Below are positions 35,739-44,239 of a stretch of 64,000 nucleotides of DNA, piece by piece. The notes under the pieces were generated by a model. It saw only the letters and a list, made by a program, of their open reading frames with translations. It searched no databases and was not told where the DNA came from. Origin of the DNA: Arthrobacter psychrochitiniphilus (GTDB taxonomy: Bacteria; Actinomycetota; Actinomycetes; Actinomycetales; Micrococcaceae); contig NZ_QHLZ01000011.1 in NCBI RefSeq assembly GCF_003185915.1, positions 1 through 64,000 of the forward strand, written 5' to 3'. Made by a program: the position numbers and the translations under genes. The number at the start of each line of letters is the position of its first letter. Position 1 is the first letter of the stretch.

Positions 35739-36128
35739 TCAGAGCCCTTTCCTTGTTGTCTTAGCTGCTGTTATCTTGGCCGCCGGCTGCTGTTCCACAG
35801 ACCTCGCAGGTGCGGGCGCGCCCGGTGGGCGGCCGCCGGCAAGCCACCACAGCGCCGGGGCGAAAAACACCACACTCACCGGATAGCTGAAGTCTTCCAA
35901 GGGGGCCAGCCCCACCCGCACGCCCAGTAGGGTCTTTTCGGCATAGGCAAAAAGGCCTGAGCCAATCATCACATTGTCAAAAATAGCCGTCAGTAACACC
36001 AGGGCCAGCAAGGCAATGCCCAGCGCTGGCGCTACACTGCGCAAACTGATGCGCCGCACCCAAAGTGCTATAAAAAGCAACAACACCGAACCGGCCAAGA
36101 AATACAGCGAAAGCAAGGCAAAACTCAC
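35739..36128 (-). CDS. crtYf: C50 carotenoid epsilon-cyclase subunit CrtYf
   Basis: A 129-residue small membrane protein of the heterodimeric lycopene-cyclase domain family, with three or four hydrophobic helices and the segment PLEDFSYPVSVVFFAPALWW; the E-D/F-S-Y pattern corresponds to the acidic PxE motif of these cyclases. It works with CrtYe to cyclise flavuxanthin ends to decaprenoxanthin. A GTG start overlaps the crtYe stop by GTGA. The C terminus is extended and Ala/Lys-rich. Confidence 0.87.
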   Translation of the reverse strand: MSFALLSLYFLAGSVLLLFIALWVRRISLRSVAPALGIALLALVLLTAIFDNVMIGSGLFAYAEKTLLGVRVGLAPLEDFSYPVSVVFFAPALWWLAGGRPPGAPAPARSVEQQPAAKITAAKTTRKGL

Positions 36129-36508
36129 AGCTCCCCCTGATCTGCGCGCTGGGACTGAGCCGGGCCATTGGAACTAGGTGAGTGCTCTAGTTTAAGCAGT
36201 TTCCGGTATCCGCTCCAGCGCAGGAATCCTAGCACTGCCAACATGCTCTGGTAGCAGAGGAAGAAAAGAAAAAACGCTTCTTCCATCGGCAGCTGATCGC
36301 CCAGCATGATCCCCGTCATGAGAGGAGAATCAAGGTGCAAAAAGATGCCCTGTTCTATGGCGATGACATCCCAGAGCAGGAAAATGCCGGTCCCACCCAG
36401 CAGTGAGACCGCTGCCGGTAATGGTTGGGAAAAGAGGAACAGGCGGTATCTGGCATCCAGTAACGCCAGGCAAACAATGAGTACCAACAGAATCAGCAAG
36501 TACGTCAC
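36125..36508 (-). CDS. crtYe: C50 carotenoid epsilon-cyclase subunit CrtYe
   Basis: The 127-residue membrane protein starts at GTG 36508, overlapping the crtI stop by GTGA. The frame is open upstream through crtI, but the family pattern begins at TYLLILLVLIVCLALLDARY. It contains FLLWDVIAIEQGIF and the LPMEEAFFLFF motif, whose Pro and Glu residues are the conserved cyclase site. It acts as a dimer partner of CrtYf. Confidence 0.9.
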   Translation of the reverse strand: MTYLLILLVLIVCLALLDARYRLFLFSQPLPAAVSLLGGTGIFLLWDVIAIEQGIFLHLDSPLMTGIMLGDQLPMEEAFFLFFLCYQSMLAVLGFLRWSGYRKLLKLEHSPSSNGPAQSQRADQGEL

Positions 36509-38169
36509 CGCTCTGCCCGCCTCTTGGCAGCGCTTTGAATGGCGGGACCAAATTCCAGCGGACCGGGTTTCTTGATCCCGTTGATGCGTTTGGTGACAAG
36601 TTCGGCACTGATCAGGCACATGGGGATACCGATCCCAGGGCGTACCGAACTGCCAGCATAATGCAGGCCAGCAACCTTGGGGTTGTGGTTTGCCGGCCGA
36701 AAAAATGCGCTCTGACGCAGTGTGTGGGCCAAGCCCAAGGCTCCACCCTGCCAAGCGTTGACGGTGTTGAGGAAGTCAGCAGGTCCGTAGCTTTGACGCA
36801 CCACAATACGTTCGCGCAAGTCAGGGATCCCGGCCCAGGACGCAATCTGGTCAATCGCGGCGTCTGCTACTTCCTCCACTTGCGCGGCGCCCGTGCCGTC
36901 TGGTCCGCCGCCTCCCCACGCGGGCAGTGCCGGTGCGGGGACTAGGACAAAGAGGTTCTCGTGGCCGGCGGGTGCCACCGAAGGGTCAGTGTGGCTGGGC
37001 ATGCACACGTACACACTGGTTTCCGGTTCGAGGTCTCGGCCTTGATGGATCCGCGCAAAATTTTCCTCCCAGTCTTTGGTGAAGAAAAGATTGTGGTGAT
37101 CTAACTGTGGAATTTTCCCCTTAATACCTAGGCACAGCAGCACGGCGCTGGGGCCGGGGTCCCGGCGTTTCCACGAGGCTTGCGAATGTGCACGGAATTC
37201 CGGTTGCAGCAAGTCCGCTTCGATATGGTGCAGATCGGCTGCGCCCACGACAACGTCAGCTTCTTGAACATTGTGCTTTATCCCGGACCTAGCGGTATTA
37301 ATCCACCGGACAGCCTGGACCTGGGGTTTGCCCGTGGTAGCAACATCTATGCCTTCAACCTGAGCCTCGGTGATGATCTCCACACCCGCTTGAAGACAGA
37401 TCTGCTCCATAGCATCAACCAGGGCGGCAAAGCCTCCCATGGGGTACCCAACACCTTGGGTGAGGTCCAGATGACTCATCAAGTGATACAGGGCGGGGGT
37501 TCGCTGCGGGCTGGATCCTAGAAAAACTGCCGGATACCCCAAGATCTGGCGGAGCCTACCGTCGGTGAACCGCTTGGCTACATGCTTCTCCAAGGAGGTG
37601 CCCAGAAGCGGCGCAAGTTGTGGCAGCAGCTTCAACGTATGGGGGTTGATGAAGGATTTAATGGAAGAGAAATCGTCGTAGAGGAAATGTTGCAGGGCAA
37701 GGTTGTAGCTTTCCTTGGCCTGTTCACGGTATTGGCTCAGTGCTGCACCGCCCCCGGGCGCCAAGCCTTCAAAGACGGCGTCGGCGTTTTCTCCAGTGGA
37801 AAGGTCCACGGGCCCGGACTCTCCGGCAAACCACACTCTGTAACCGGGGTCCAGCGCCACCAGGTCCAAGGCTTCCTGCGTAGAACTGCCCATCAGCTCA
37901 AACCAGTGTTCAATGACCTCAGGCATCAGATACCAAGAGGGTCCGGTGTCAAAACTGAACCCGTCTCGGTGCAGGCGCCCGGCACGTCCACCTAGGTGCT
38001 TTTGTTGCTCTAACAAGGTGACCTTGTGGCCCGAGGCCGCCAATAAGCCCGCGGTGGCCAGCCCGGAAAAGCCTCCCCCGATCACCACCACCTGCTGTGG
38101 CCCCGCCGCAGGAGTCTGTTTCTTGTTGGTCTTCACGGTGTGCTGTGCTCCTTGTTTGTTCTGGCTCAT
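36505..38169 (-). CDS. crtI: Phytoene desaturase (lycopene-forming)
   Basis: The 554-residue FAD enzyme has the N-terminal dinucleotide motif VVVIGGGFSGLATAGLLAASG, GRAGRLHRDGFSFDTGPSWYLMPE, and the C-terminal carotenoid-desaturase signature including GLHYAGSSVRPGIGIPMCLISAEL. It converts phytoene to lycopene at the membrane. Its ATG overlaps the crtB stop (ATGA), and its own stop overlaps crtYe. Confidence 0.94.
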   Translation of the reverse strand: MSQNKQGAQHTVKTNKKQTPAAGPQQVVVIGGGFSGLATAGLLAASGHKVTLLEQQKHLGGRAGRLHRDGFSFDTGPSWYLMPEVIEHWFELMGSSTQEALDLVALDPGYRVWFAGESGPVDLSTGENADAVFEGLAPGGGAALSQYREQAKESYNLALQHFLYDDFSSIKSFINPHTLKLLPQLAPLLGTSLEKHVAKRFTDGRLRQILGYPAVFLGSSPQRTPALYHLMSHLDLTQGVGYPMGGFAALVDAMEQICLQAGVEIITEAQVEGIDVATTGKPQVQAVRWINTARSGIKHNVQEADVVVGAADLHHIEADLLQPEFRAHSQASWKRRDPGPSAVLLCLGIKGKIPQLDHHNLFFTKDWEENFARIHQGRDLEPETSVYVCMPSHTDPSVAPAGHENLFVLVPAPALPAWGGGGPDGTGAAQVEEVADAAIDQIASWAGIPDLRERIVVRQSYGPADFLNTVNAWQGGALGLAHTLRQSAFFRPANHNPKVAGLHYAGSSVRPGIGIPMCLISAELVTKRINGIKKPGPLEFGPAIQSAAKRRAER

Positions 38170-39098
38170 CGGCGCAGCCGTGTCAGGGTCTGCGCGGACA
38201 ATGCCCGAACCGCGATGGCTGCTTTGTGCAATGGCGCTACTGACACGCGCCGCCCCAGCAGCTCTGCTGCGCTGGTGCGGTCCAGCTGAGTGTTGAGCTC
38301 ACTGAACAAACCATGAGCCACGGACACTGCCACAGCTGCACGTAACGGCAAGAAAGGTATCCCCTGTGCTGCGGCGTTGAGGTCCGCACGGATTTCAGCC
38401 ACCAGTTGATCCTTGTGTTCTTCAGAGAAGTCTTGCGGATCCAGCCCGGGGAAATAGCTACGGCCCAGTTCGCTTGTATCCGAGGCCAGGTCACGCAGGA
38501 AGTTGACCTTTTGAAAGGCAGCTCCGAGCCGTCTAGCGGCAGCTTCCACTTCGGCGTTCTGGCCAGCGTTTGCCGTGGGAGAGGAGAGGAAAACCTTCAA
38601 ACACATCAGCCCCACCACTTCGGCGGATCCGTAGATGTAGGTATCAAGTGAAGCCTCATCATGGTCAGAGACAGTCAAATCCTTGCGCATCGAGGCAAAA
38701 AATGGGCGCGTCAAGGTGGAATCAATGCCGCACTGCCTTGCTGTGCACGCAAAGGCGTGCACAATCATGTTGGTGCTGTATCCGCTAAGCAGAGCCGCCT
38801 CAGTCTCCGCTTCCAGCCGGTCCAGCGCTTCCTCCGTGGCGGCTACGCTCAGCCCGGCTTCCCTGGCCACGCCATCCACCACTTCATCAACAAGTCTCAC
38901 CAAGGCATAGACGTTGGCAATATGTGTCCGTGACGCCTGCCCCAGCATCCGGCAAGCCAGCGAAAAGGATGTTGAGTAGGCACTGATGACCACCCCGGCG
39001 CTGCGTCTTGCTGTGGCTGAGTACAGCTCCAACGGCGTCAGACGCTCTGTGCGCGGACCTGTTTTTGCCGATGAATGCTCTGTTGTGTCATGACTCAT
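38166..39098 (-). CDS. crtB: Phytoene synthase
   Basis: The 310-residue trans-isoprenyl-diphosphate head-to-head synthase has the first Asp motif VRLVDEVVD, the second NFLRDLASDTSELGRSYFP, and SAYSTSFSLACRML at the N terminus. It condenses two geranylgeranyl diphosphates to phytoene. It starts 3 nt after crtE and overlaps crtI by 4 nt. Confidence 0.93.
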   Translation of the reverse strand: MSHDTTEHSSAKTGPRTERLTPLELYSATARRSAGVVISAYSTSFSLACRMLGQASRTHIANVYALVRLVDEVVDGVAREAGLSVAATEEALDRLEAETEAALLSGYSTNMIVHAFACTARQCGIDSTLTRPFFASMRKDLTVSDHDEASLDTYIYGSAEVVGLMCLKVFLSSPTANAGQNAEVEAAARRLGAAFQKVNFLRDLASDTSELGRSYFPGLDPQDFSEEHKDQLVAEIRADLNAAAQGIPFLPLRAAVAVSVAHGLFSELNTQLDRTSAAELLGRRVSVAPLHKAAIAVRALSAQTLTRLRR

Positions 39099-39101
39099 GA
39101 T

Positions 39102-40229
39102 TTAGGCCCCCCTGTTCAAAATGAGTAGCGCGAAGTCCTGGAATTGTTCGCTCACATGTTCCGGTAACCGCATTTGCTGTGCAGACACGATCGCCTTCTC
39201 ACACAAGTCTTGAGCAAGAGCCCGCGCCTGGGCTTCCACATCCGCAGCTTCCAAAACCGAACGAAGCGATTCCACGGAGTCGGTGTGGGCGCGCAGCATG
39301 CTCAGGCTCGCCCCGAATTCGGGCTGTTGGGCTACGAGCGCGGTCAAGATGGTACTTTTCCCCTCACGCAAGTCAGAGTCTATTGACTTTCCGGTCCGGG
39401 CTGGGTCCCCAAAAGTTCCCAAAACGTCATCGATCAGCTGATACGCCACCCCGAGCTGGCCGCCAATACTAGCCAGTGCCTCAGCCGCCTCCATGCTCGC
39501 ACCGGCCAACAACGCACCTGTGTGCAGTGGGAATTTGAAGGAATACGAGGCCGTTTTGAGCTCCTCCATGAGCAACACATCCCGAACCTTTGCCGGGGTT
39601 CGGCCCAGCGAATACAGCAGGTCCTCCAGCTCCCCAGCGCCTGCGTGATGGATGGCCCGCTGAAAGGAACTCTCCAAGGCTGCCGCGTGCGGATGGGAGC
39701 CGCCGGCGCGCAGCGCCAGTGAAATGGAGGCAGAGAGCAGCAAGTCTCCGGCGATGATTGCGGCACTGTGACCTGCATGTTCGGCATCAATCAAGCTCTC
39801 GCCGGTGTGGAGGGCATCATCACGGTACAGGGCGGAAAGGGTGGGGCGCCCTCTGCGCGTGAAGTCCCTATCAATCACATCGTCATGAAGGAGCAACGAG
39901 GTGTGCAGCAGTTCAAAAGCGCAACCCATACTGACGATCCGGTCATTGCTTGGCCTGCTCCCGCGCAACGCTGCAGACCCTTCTCGAGCAAAGGCGTCAT
40001 GGCCAAGTTTTACTAGGCGGGGACGGGTCAGTTTGCCGCCGTGCAGCGATCCACCAATCCGTGACCATAAAACTTCTGTTGCCGGCGAATACTGTGCGGC
40101 GTCTGTTGTGTAGTTTTGCACTATCTGGGAAAGTTCTCCGCGCACACTAGCGTCAAAGGCCGCTTCCTGCTCGGTGCTAAAACCAGCTGGCTGCGGCGTG
40201 GTGGTGGTGGTCCAGGTCGACAAGCTCAT
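39102..40229 (-). CDS. crtE: Geranylgeranyl diphosphate synthase
   Basis: The 375-residue polyprenyl synthase has the first Asp-rich motif LLLHDDVIDRDFTRRG and the second QLIDDVLGTFGDP, with TRPRLVKLGHDAF for isopentenyl diphosphate binding. It supplies C20 precursor for carotenoids. The ATG overlaps the stop of the upstream MarR gene (ATGA), so regulator and pathway are coupled. Confidence 0.92.
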   Translation of the reverse strand: MSLSTWTTTTTPQPAGFSTEQEAAFDASVRGELSQIVQNYTTDAAQYSPATEVLWSRIGGSLHGGKLTRPRLVKLGHDAFAREGSAALRGSRPSNDRIVSMGCAFELLHTSLLLHDDVIDRDFTRRGRPTLSALYRDDALHTGESLIDAEHAGHSAAIIAGDLLLSASISLALRAGGSHPHAAALESSFQRAIHHAGAGELEDLLYSLGRTPAKVRDVLLMEELKTASYSFKFPLHTGALLAGASMEAAEALASIGGQLGVAYQLIDDVLGTFGDPARTGKSIDSDLREGKSTILTALVAQQPEFGASLSMLRAHTDSVESLRSVLEAADVEAQARALAQDLCEKAIVSAQQMRLPEHVSEQFQDFALLILNRGA

Positions 40230-40717
40230 AATTGTGTTCCCCTTTTCGCCGTCGCGGCCGCTGCCAAGGTGTCAATGCGGCCATGAATTGCTGCGAGTAC
40301 ATGTTCTAGATAGCTTGTCACTATCTGCTGCTCATGAGCGGAGATGTTGTTCATTGATTCACTGGAAGCGTCAAAAAGCGGACGCATGGCCGCCACTACC
40401 AGTTCCACTGTGCCGGTACTGGGACGAATCAAGATACTTCTTCGGTCTGCGGGGTTGGGTGTGCGAACAACCCTGCCGCGGGCGCTGAGCCTGTCAATCA
40501 GCGCGGTGGTGGCTGCAGTGGATACCCGCAGTTTTGCGGCCAACTCGCTCGGTGTCAGAGGCGTTCCAAAGGTGAGGTGTTGCAGCGCGTCAAAATCTGT
40601 TTCGTTGATTTCGAGCTCGCGGCACAAGGAGTGCTTCAGCGAATCATTAAAGAGAAGAACCTCATGTAGCAGCCGTGATGCGCCCTCTTTGGCGGGATCT
40701 TGGAAAGTTTCTGACAT
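40226..40717 (-). CDS. MarR-family regulator of the carotenoid operon (CrtR-like)
   Basis: The 163-residue MarR regulator has a helix-turn-helix at about residues 55-105 (PSELAAKLRVSTAATTALIDRLSARGR, wing NPADRRSILIRPS). It is the first gene of the carotenoid operon here. In Corynebacterium glutamicum the MarR protein CrtR is divergent from crtE and responds to geranylgeranyl diphosphate; by position this could be the same kind of sensor, although it is co-directional here. The promoter region to the left end of the YbjT-like gene contains TATCTAGATA. Confidence 0.83.
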   Translation of the reverse strand: MSETFQDPAKEGASRLLHEVLLFNDSLKHSLCRELEINETDFDALQHLTFGTPLTPSELAAKLRVSTAATTALIDRLSARGRVVRTPNPADRRSILIRPSTGTVELVVAAMRPLFDASSESMNNISAHEQQIVTSYLEHVLAAIHGRIDTLAAAATAKRGTQL

Positions 40718-40746
40718 TTTTTACCTCGATGGGTTGATTGCTCTCC

Positions 40747-40756
40747 TATCTAGATA
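40747..40756. promoter_or_regulatory. TATCTAGATA palindrome between MarR and YbjT-like genes
   Basis: A 10-bp perfect palindrome lies in the 83-bp divergent region 30 nt upstream of the MarR start, overlapping possible -10 elements (TACATT to the right, CATAAT on the minus strand). Candidate operator of the carotenoid MarR. Confidence 0.45.
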
Positions 40757-40800
40757 CATTATGGGGTAAGTAACTAACAACTGTCGAGTAGGTGAACCTT

Positions 40801-42273
40801 ATGAGTAACATTGCTGTCACGGGCGCCACGGGATACATTGGCGGGCGTCTGATTCCCATTCTGCTCCAACAAGGTCATGATGTGCGTGTATTGACGCGAC
40901 GGGCCAATGCCCTACGGGACGTGCCGTGGAGTAATCACGTCAAAGTGGTTGTCGGTGATCTGGCAGATCCGCACGCGGTGGAAGAACTCTGTGATGGTAC
41001 GGAGGTTCTGTACTATCTGGCGCATTCCATGAGCGGAAGCCAAGATTTTGGCCCGGTCGAGGAACGCTGCGCGAAGGTCGTAGCAGCCGCAGCGAAGGAA
41101 AAAGGGCTCAAGCGGCTGATTTACCTTTCCGGCCTGCACCCACAGGGTCCGCTGAGCAGGCACCTGAGCTCCAGGGTCAAGGTGGGCGAGATTCTAGAAT
41201 CTAGCTCCATCCCTACCCTGACATTACAGGCAGGGCTGATCATCGGTTCCGGTTCGGCTAGTTTTGAAATGGTCCGGCACCTCACAGACGTGCTTCCTGT
41301 AATGCCCGCCCCCAAATGGGTACTCAACCGAGTCCAGCCCATCGCGGTCCGGGACGCCCTGCACTACCTGACCAAAGCCGCTGCACTCCCGCCTGAGGTT
41401 TTTGGGCGATTCGATATTGGCGGCCCGGAGGCGCATAGCTATGGAGATCTCATGCGCCTTTATGCTGATGCTGCCCATATTCGGCGTCCCCAGATAGTCC
41501 CGTTACCGGTCCTGACGCCGTGGCTGGCCGCACAATGGGTGAACTTGGTAACCCCCATTCCGCGATCCTTGGCCATTCCGCTGGTCGAATCCCTGCAGCA
41601 TGACTGTGTCATGGAGAACCGTGACATTGACACTATTATTGACCGCCCGGAAGGCGGGCTGATGGACTATTCACAGGCGGTGGAGTTGGCGCTGACCAAG
41701 TTGCGGGAGGACACCGTGGAGACCACTTGGGTCACAGCCCACGCGTTGGAAGCTCCTGCGGATCCATTGCCCTCAGATCCTCAATGGACGGGGCATACTG
41801 TCCTGACTGACGTGCGCAAACGCGAAACGAAGGCCAGCCCCGCCAGCGTTTTCAAGGTCATTCAAGGCATCGGCGGGGAAACTGGCTATTACTCCCTACC
41901 GAGCGCATGGGCACTGCGCGGCATCATGGATAAATTAATGGGCGGAGTCGGGTTGCGCCGTGGCCGGCGTAGCCGCGAGAATCTGGCCCTTGGCGACGCT
42001 GTGGATTGGTGGCGGGTTGAGGAGATAGTCCCCAACCAGCTCTTGCGCCTGCGCGCCGAAATGCGAGCCCCGGGGCGTGCTTGGCTGGAATTCTCGGTGG
42101 AACCTGCTGGTACCGGAAGCCACTACATCCAGCGCGCTGTGTTCTTCCCCCACGGCCTAGCTGGGCGCCTGTACTGGCTGGCCATTCTCCCCTTTCACGG
42201 CCAGATCTTTTCTTCCATGTCCAAGCGCATCACCGCGGCTGCAGAGGAGCTAGAACGCCAGCCGCGGCCTTAA
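40801..42273 (+). CDS. YbjT-like NAD(P)-binding SDR with DUF2867 domain
   Basis: The 490-residue protein begins with an atypical SDR Rossmann domain (NIAVTGATGYIGGRLIPILLQQGHDV, residues 2-28), with HSMSG and SSR segments and no complete YxxxK. From about residue 320 it has a DUF2867 domain (GGETGYYSLPSAWALRGIMDKLMGG). Family members of this fusion are often near carotenoid or light-stress genes, but their reaction is unproven. AGGTGA precedes ATG 40801; a GTG at 40792 is less likely. It is divergent from the carotenoid operon, so it may share its regulator. Confidence 0.83.
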   Translation: MSNIAVTGATGYIGGRLIPILLQQGHDVRVLTRRANALRDVPWSNHVKVVVGDLADPHAVEELCDGTEVLYYLAHSMSGSQDFGPVEERCAKVVAAAAKEKGLKRLIYLSGLHPQGPLSRHLSSRVKVGEILESSSIPTLTLQAGLIIGSGSASFEMVRHLTDVLPVMPAPKWVLNRVQPIAVRDALHYLTKAAALPPEVFGRFDIGGPEAHSYGDLMRLYADAAHIRRPQIVPLPVLTPWLAAQWVNLVTPIPRSLAIPLVESLQHDCVMENRDIDTIIDRPEGGLMDYSQAVELALTKLREDTVETTWVTAHALEAPADPLPSDPQWTGHTVLTDVRKRETKASPASVFKVIQGIGGETGYYSLPSAWALRGIMDKLMGGVGLRRGRRSRENLALGDAVDWWRVEEIVPNQLLRLRAEMRAPGRAWLEFSVEPAGTGSHYIQRAVFFPHGLAGRLYWLAILPFHGQIFSSMSKRITAAAEELERQPRP

Positions 42274-43236
42274 AGAAACTTCCTGCGGTAGGCCACCAAG
42301 GCAAAGGTGTACGCCACCATCAGGATGCCCCCGCACCAAGCAAGCGCAACCCAGATGGTGCCACCCACCGGTGCCTGCGCCAGCAGTTCCCGGATCGCTC
42401 TAACAATGGAGGAGACAAGCCGATGCTCCGCGAACCACTGGACCGCTCCAGTCATGGACGCAGCGGGCACAAACGCCGAGCTGATGAAGGGCAGAAACAT
42501 CAGCGGATAGGAAAAAGCGCTGGCACCATCAACTGTTGTTGCGGACAGTCCGGCAAAGACGGCCAGCCACGTCAGAGCCAAGGTAAATAACACCAGAATC
42601 CCGGTAATAGCCAGCCAGGCCAATACGCTGGCTCCTGATCTAAAGCCCATGATCAGGGCCACGAGCACCACCACAATAACGGAGACCAGGTTGGCCACCA
42701 AGGACGTCGAGACGTGCGCCCACAGGACGGATGGGCGGGCAATCGGCATGGATTGGAAACGCCCAAAGATGCCACCCTTTAAGTCATGGAAGAGCCGGTA
42801 AGCGGTGTAGGCCCCACCCGAGGCGATCGGCATCACAGTGGTGGTGATGATGGTGTCCGGGCAGCGGGTGATGTGCCGCAGGGAGCGGCCAAGCAGCACG
42901 GGGGCCCCTTGGACAGCAAGTTCCTTCACAGCCGCCCACACTTCCAGGCGTGCCTGCGGGTCAAGGCCCGAGTGGATCTCATCCACGGCGGCGAACTGGC
43001 CGGTGAGGCTGATTGACTCGCGTACCTGTTGACTCGTGTACCTGGGCCGGCGCGGTGGTGACGGAAAAGCCATTGACGGCGCCAGCTCCGGCGTCGGGCT
43101 TCAACAGGGTGGAAAGGATCTTGATGAGAGTGGTTTTGCCGGCACCGTTGGCGCCAAGCAGGGCGAGAATGCTGCCTGTGGCAACCTCACGGTTGACACC
43201 GCGCAACCCCTTCGCGCTCTTGTAAGACTTGTGCAT
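42270..43236 (-). pseudogene. Decayed DrrA/DrrB-type ABC transporter (ATPase and permease fused by deletions)
   Basis: The minus strand first encodes an ATPase N terminus with Walker A GANGAGKTTLIK. A 16-bp tandem duplication at 43013-43044 then shifts the frame. The next frame continues ESISLTGQFAAVDE and jumps straight to IHSGLDPQARLEVWAAVKEL, so the signature motif and Walker B strand are missing. VLL then joins the permease start GRSLRHITRCPDTIITT. A further deletion after TTTVMPI removes the first TM helices and rejoins at SGGAYTAYRLF. The rest of the permease to RRKFL is intact. PadR and DUF1048 genes upstream are the usual companions. A non-functional locus; the 267-residue frame 42270-43073 could still be translated. 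Confidence 0.85.
43013..43044. repeat. 16-bp tandem duplication causing a frameshift
   Basis: TTGACTCGCGTACCTG is followed directly by TTGACTCGTGTACCTG (one difference). Sixteen bases shift the ATPase frame by one. The divergence at one position shows that it is not a very recent sequencing artefact. Confidence 0.9.
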
Positions 43237-43267
43237 GCCCGCACGTGGATCATGGGGGCCGGGGCGT

Positions 43268-43633
43268 TCATGGCTCCTGCCCCTGCGCCACCGCCCGCTC
43301 GATCGATGTACTCAGCCGGGCCCGCTCCTTCCTGATCCAGCTGCCGCCACCGTAGTTGTCCATAAAGAGCTCCGCGAACTCCACAGGATTGGCCCCGAGC
43401 ACATCGCGGACGGGGGTACCGGCCGCCGCGCTCTGTTCAAGCAGCTCAACCAGGTCATCCAGCATTGCGATGAGAGATTTTCCGTCATTGCTGGGCCCCA
43501 TGAACATAAGGTAGCGCTCCAGTGCGGCCGCCGCCTGGCGATACCCGCCGGGCAGAGCCTTCACCCGCGCCTTGTAGTCCCGGTACGCCTTCTTTTGCTC
43601 GAGCGGTCCGGTAACTTTTTCAATCCAGCTCAT
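43268..43633 (-). CDS. DUF1048-family protein
   Basis: The 121-residue protein matches the DUF1048 pattern: YKARVKALPGGYRQAAAALERYLM, then MLDDLVELLEQSAAAGTPVRDVLG and FAELFMDNY near the end. Such proteins are found between PadR regulators and DrrAB-type ABC exporters; their role is unknown, perhaps modulating PadR. It overlaps the PadR stop by 4 nt. Confidence 0.8.
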   Translation of the reverse strand: MSWIEKVTGPLEQKKAYRDYKARVKALPGGYRQAAAALERYLMFMGPSNDGKSLIAMLDDLVELLEQSAAAGTPVRDVLGANPVEFAELFMDNYGGGSWIRKERARLSTSIERAVAQGQEP

Positions 43634-43953
43634 GCTTCATTCCTTCCATGGTGGAGCGTCTCGAGCCGCTGCGAGAGGAAGCTCCAGGTTTTCCAAAATT
43701 CCGCCAGGTAGTCCCGCCCCTGAGCGTTCAAGGCGTACACCTTGCGTGGCGGCCCTTTCTCGGAGGGCACCTTTTCGACCTCAACCAGGCCGTTTTTTTC
43801 AATTCTCACCAAGAGCGCGTAGACGGTTCCCTCGGCAATATCCGTAAAGCCTTGCTCACGTAACCTCGCCGTCATGTCATACCCGTAGGCGGGTTTCACG
43901 GCGAGCGTGGCTAAAACAATCCCCTCGAGCGTTCCCTTGAGCATCTCGGTCAT
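43630..43953 (-). CDS. PadR-family regulator
   Basis: The 107-residue winged-helix regulator has EGIVLATLAVKPAYGYDMTARLREQGF, EGTVYALLVRIEKNGLV and PPRKVYALNAQG, the typical PadR layout. It probably represses the PadR-DUF1048-ABC operon and senses the exported compound. Starts at 43953 or 43974 are both possible. A CTACTAAGTAG palindrome at 43982-43992 lies just upstream. Confidence 0.85.
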   Translation of the reverse strand: MTEMLKGTLEGIVLATLAVKPAYGYDMTARLREQGFTDIAEGTVYALLVRIEKNGLVEVEKVPSEKGPPRKVYALNAQGRDYLAEFWKTWSFLSQRLETLHHGRNEA

Positions 43954-43981
43954 TTGCTTGCCCACAGGCAACATCCCCTTG

Positions 43982-44014
43982 CTACTAAGTAGTATTGACT
44001 ACCACTACATAGTA
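43982..44014. promoter_or_regulatory. PadR operator candidates upstream of padR
   Basis: CTACTAAGTAG (43982-43992, perfect) and ACTACATAGTA (44004-44014, imperfect) share TACT/AGTA half sites and are spaced 22 bp start to start. The rest of the 265-bp gap to the lipoprotein gene shows no other feature. Confidence 0.5.
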
Positions 44015-44239
44015 ACACCAGCTAGTGGGCGCGGAAGGGCTTTTGCTCGCGTTATTTGCCCGCCTTATTTACAGCGCTATTTACCCGCGGGCGACGCCGT
44101 CTGCGAACCTACCGCCGCACGCTCACCTGCGCAGGGCGGGCGCGTCTTGCGCCGTCGGGCGCGTCCCGCAGGCAATTGCCTGCTGGTGGGTCAGATAGTG
44201 TGGGCAAAACACGGGACAGACCACTATGAGGAGTCCACC

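Noticed and set aside
42270..43073. Novel half-size ATPase-permease fusion protein
   Set aside because: It lacks Walker A, the signature motif and the first TM helices, and the missing parts are explained by deletions in an ordinary DrrA/DrrB pair.
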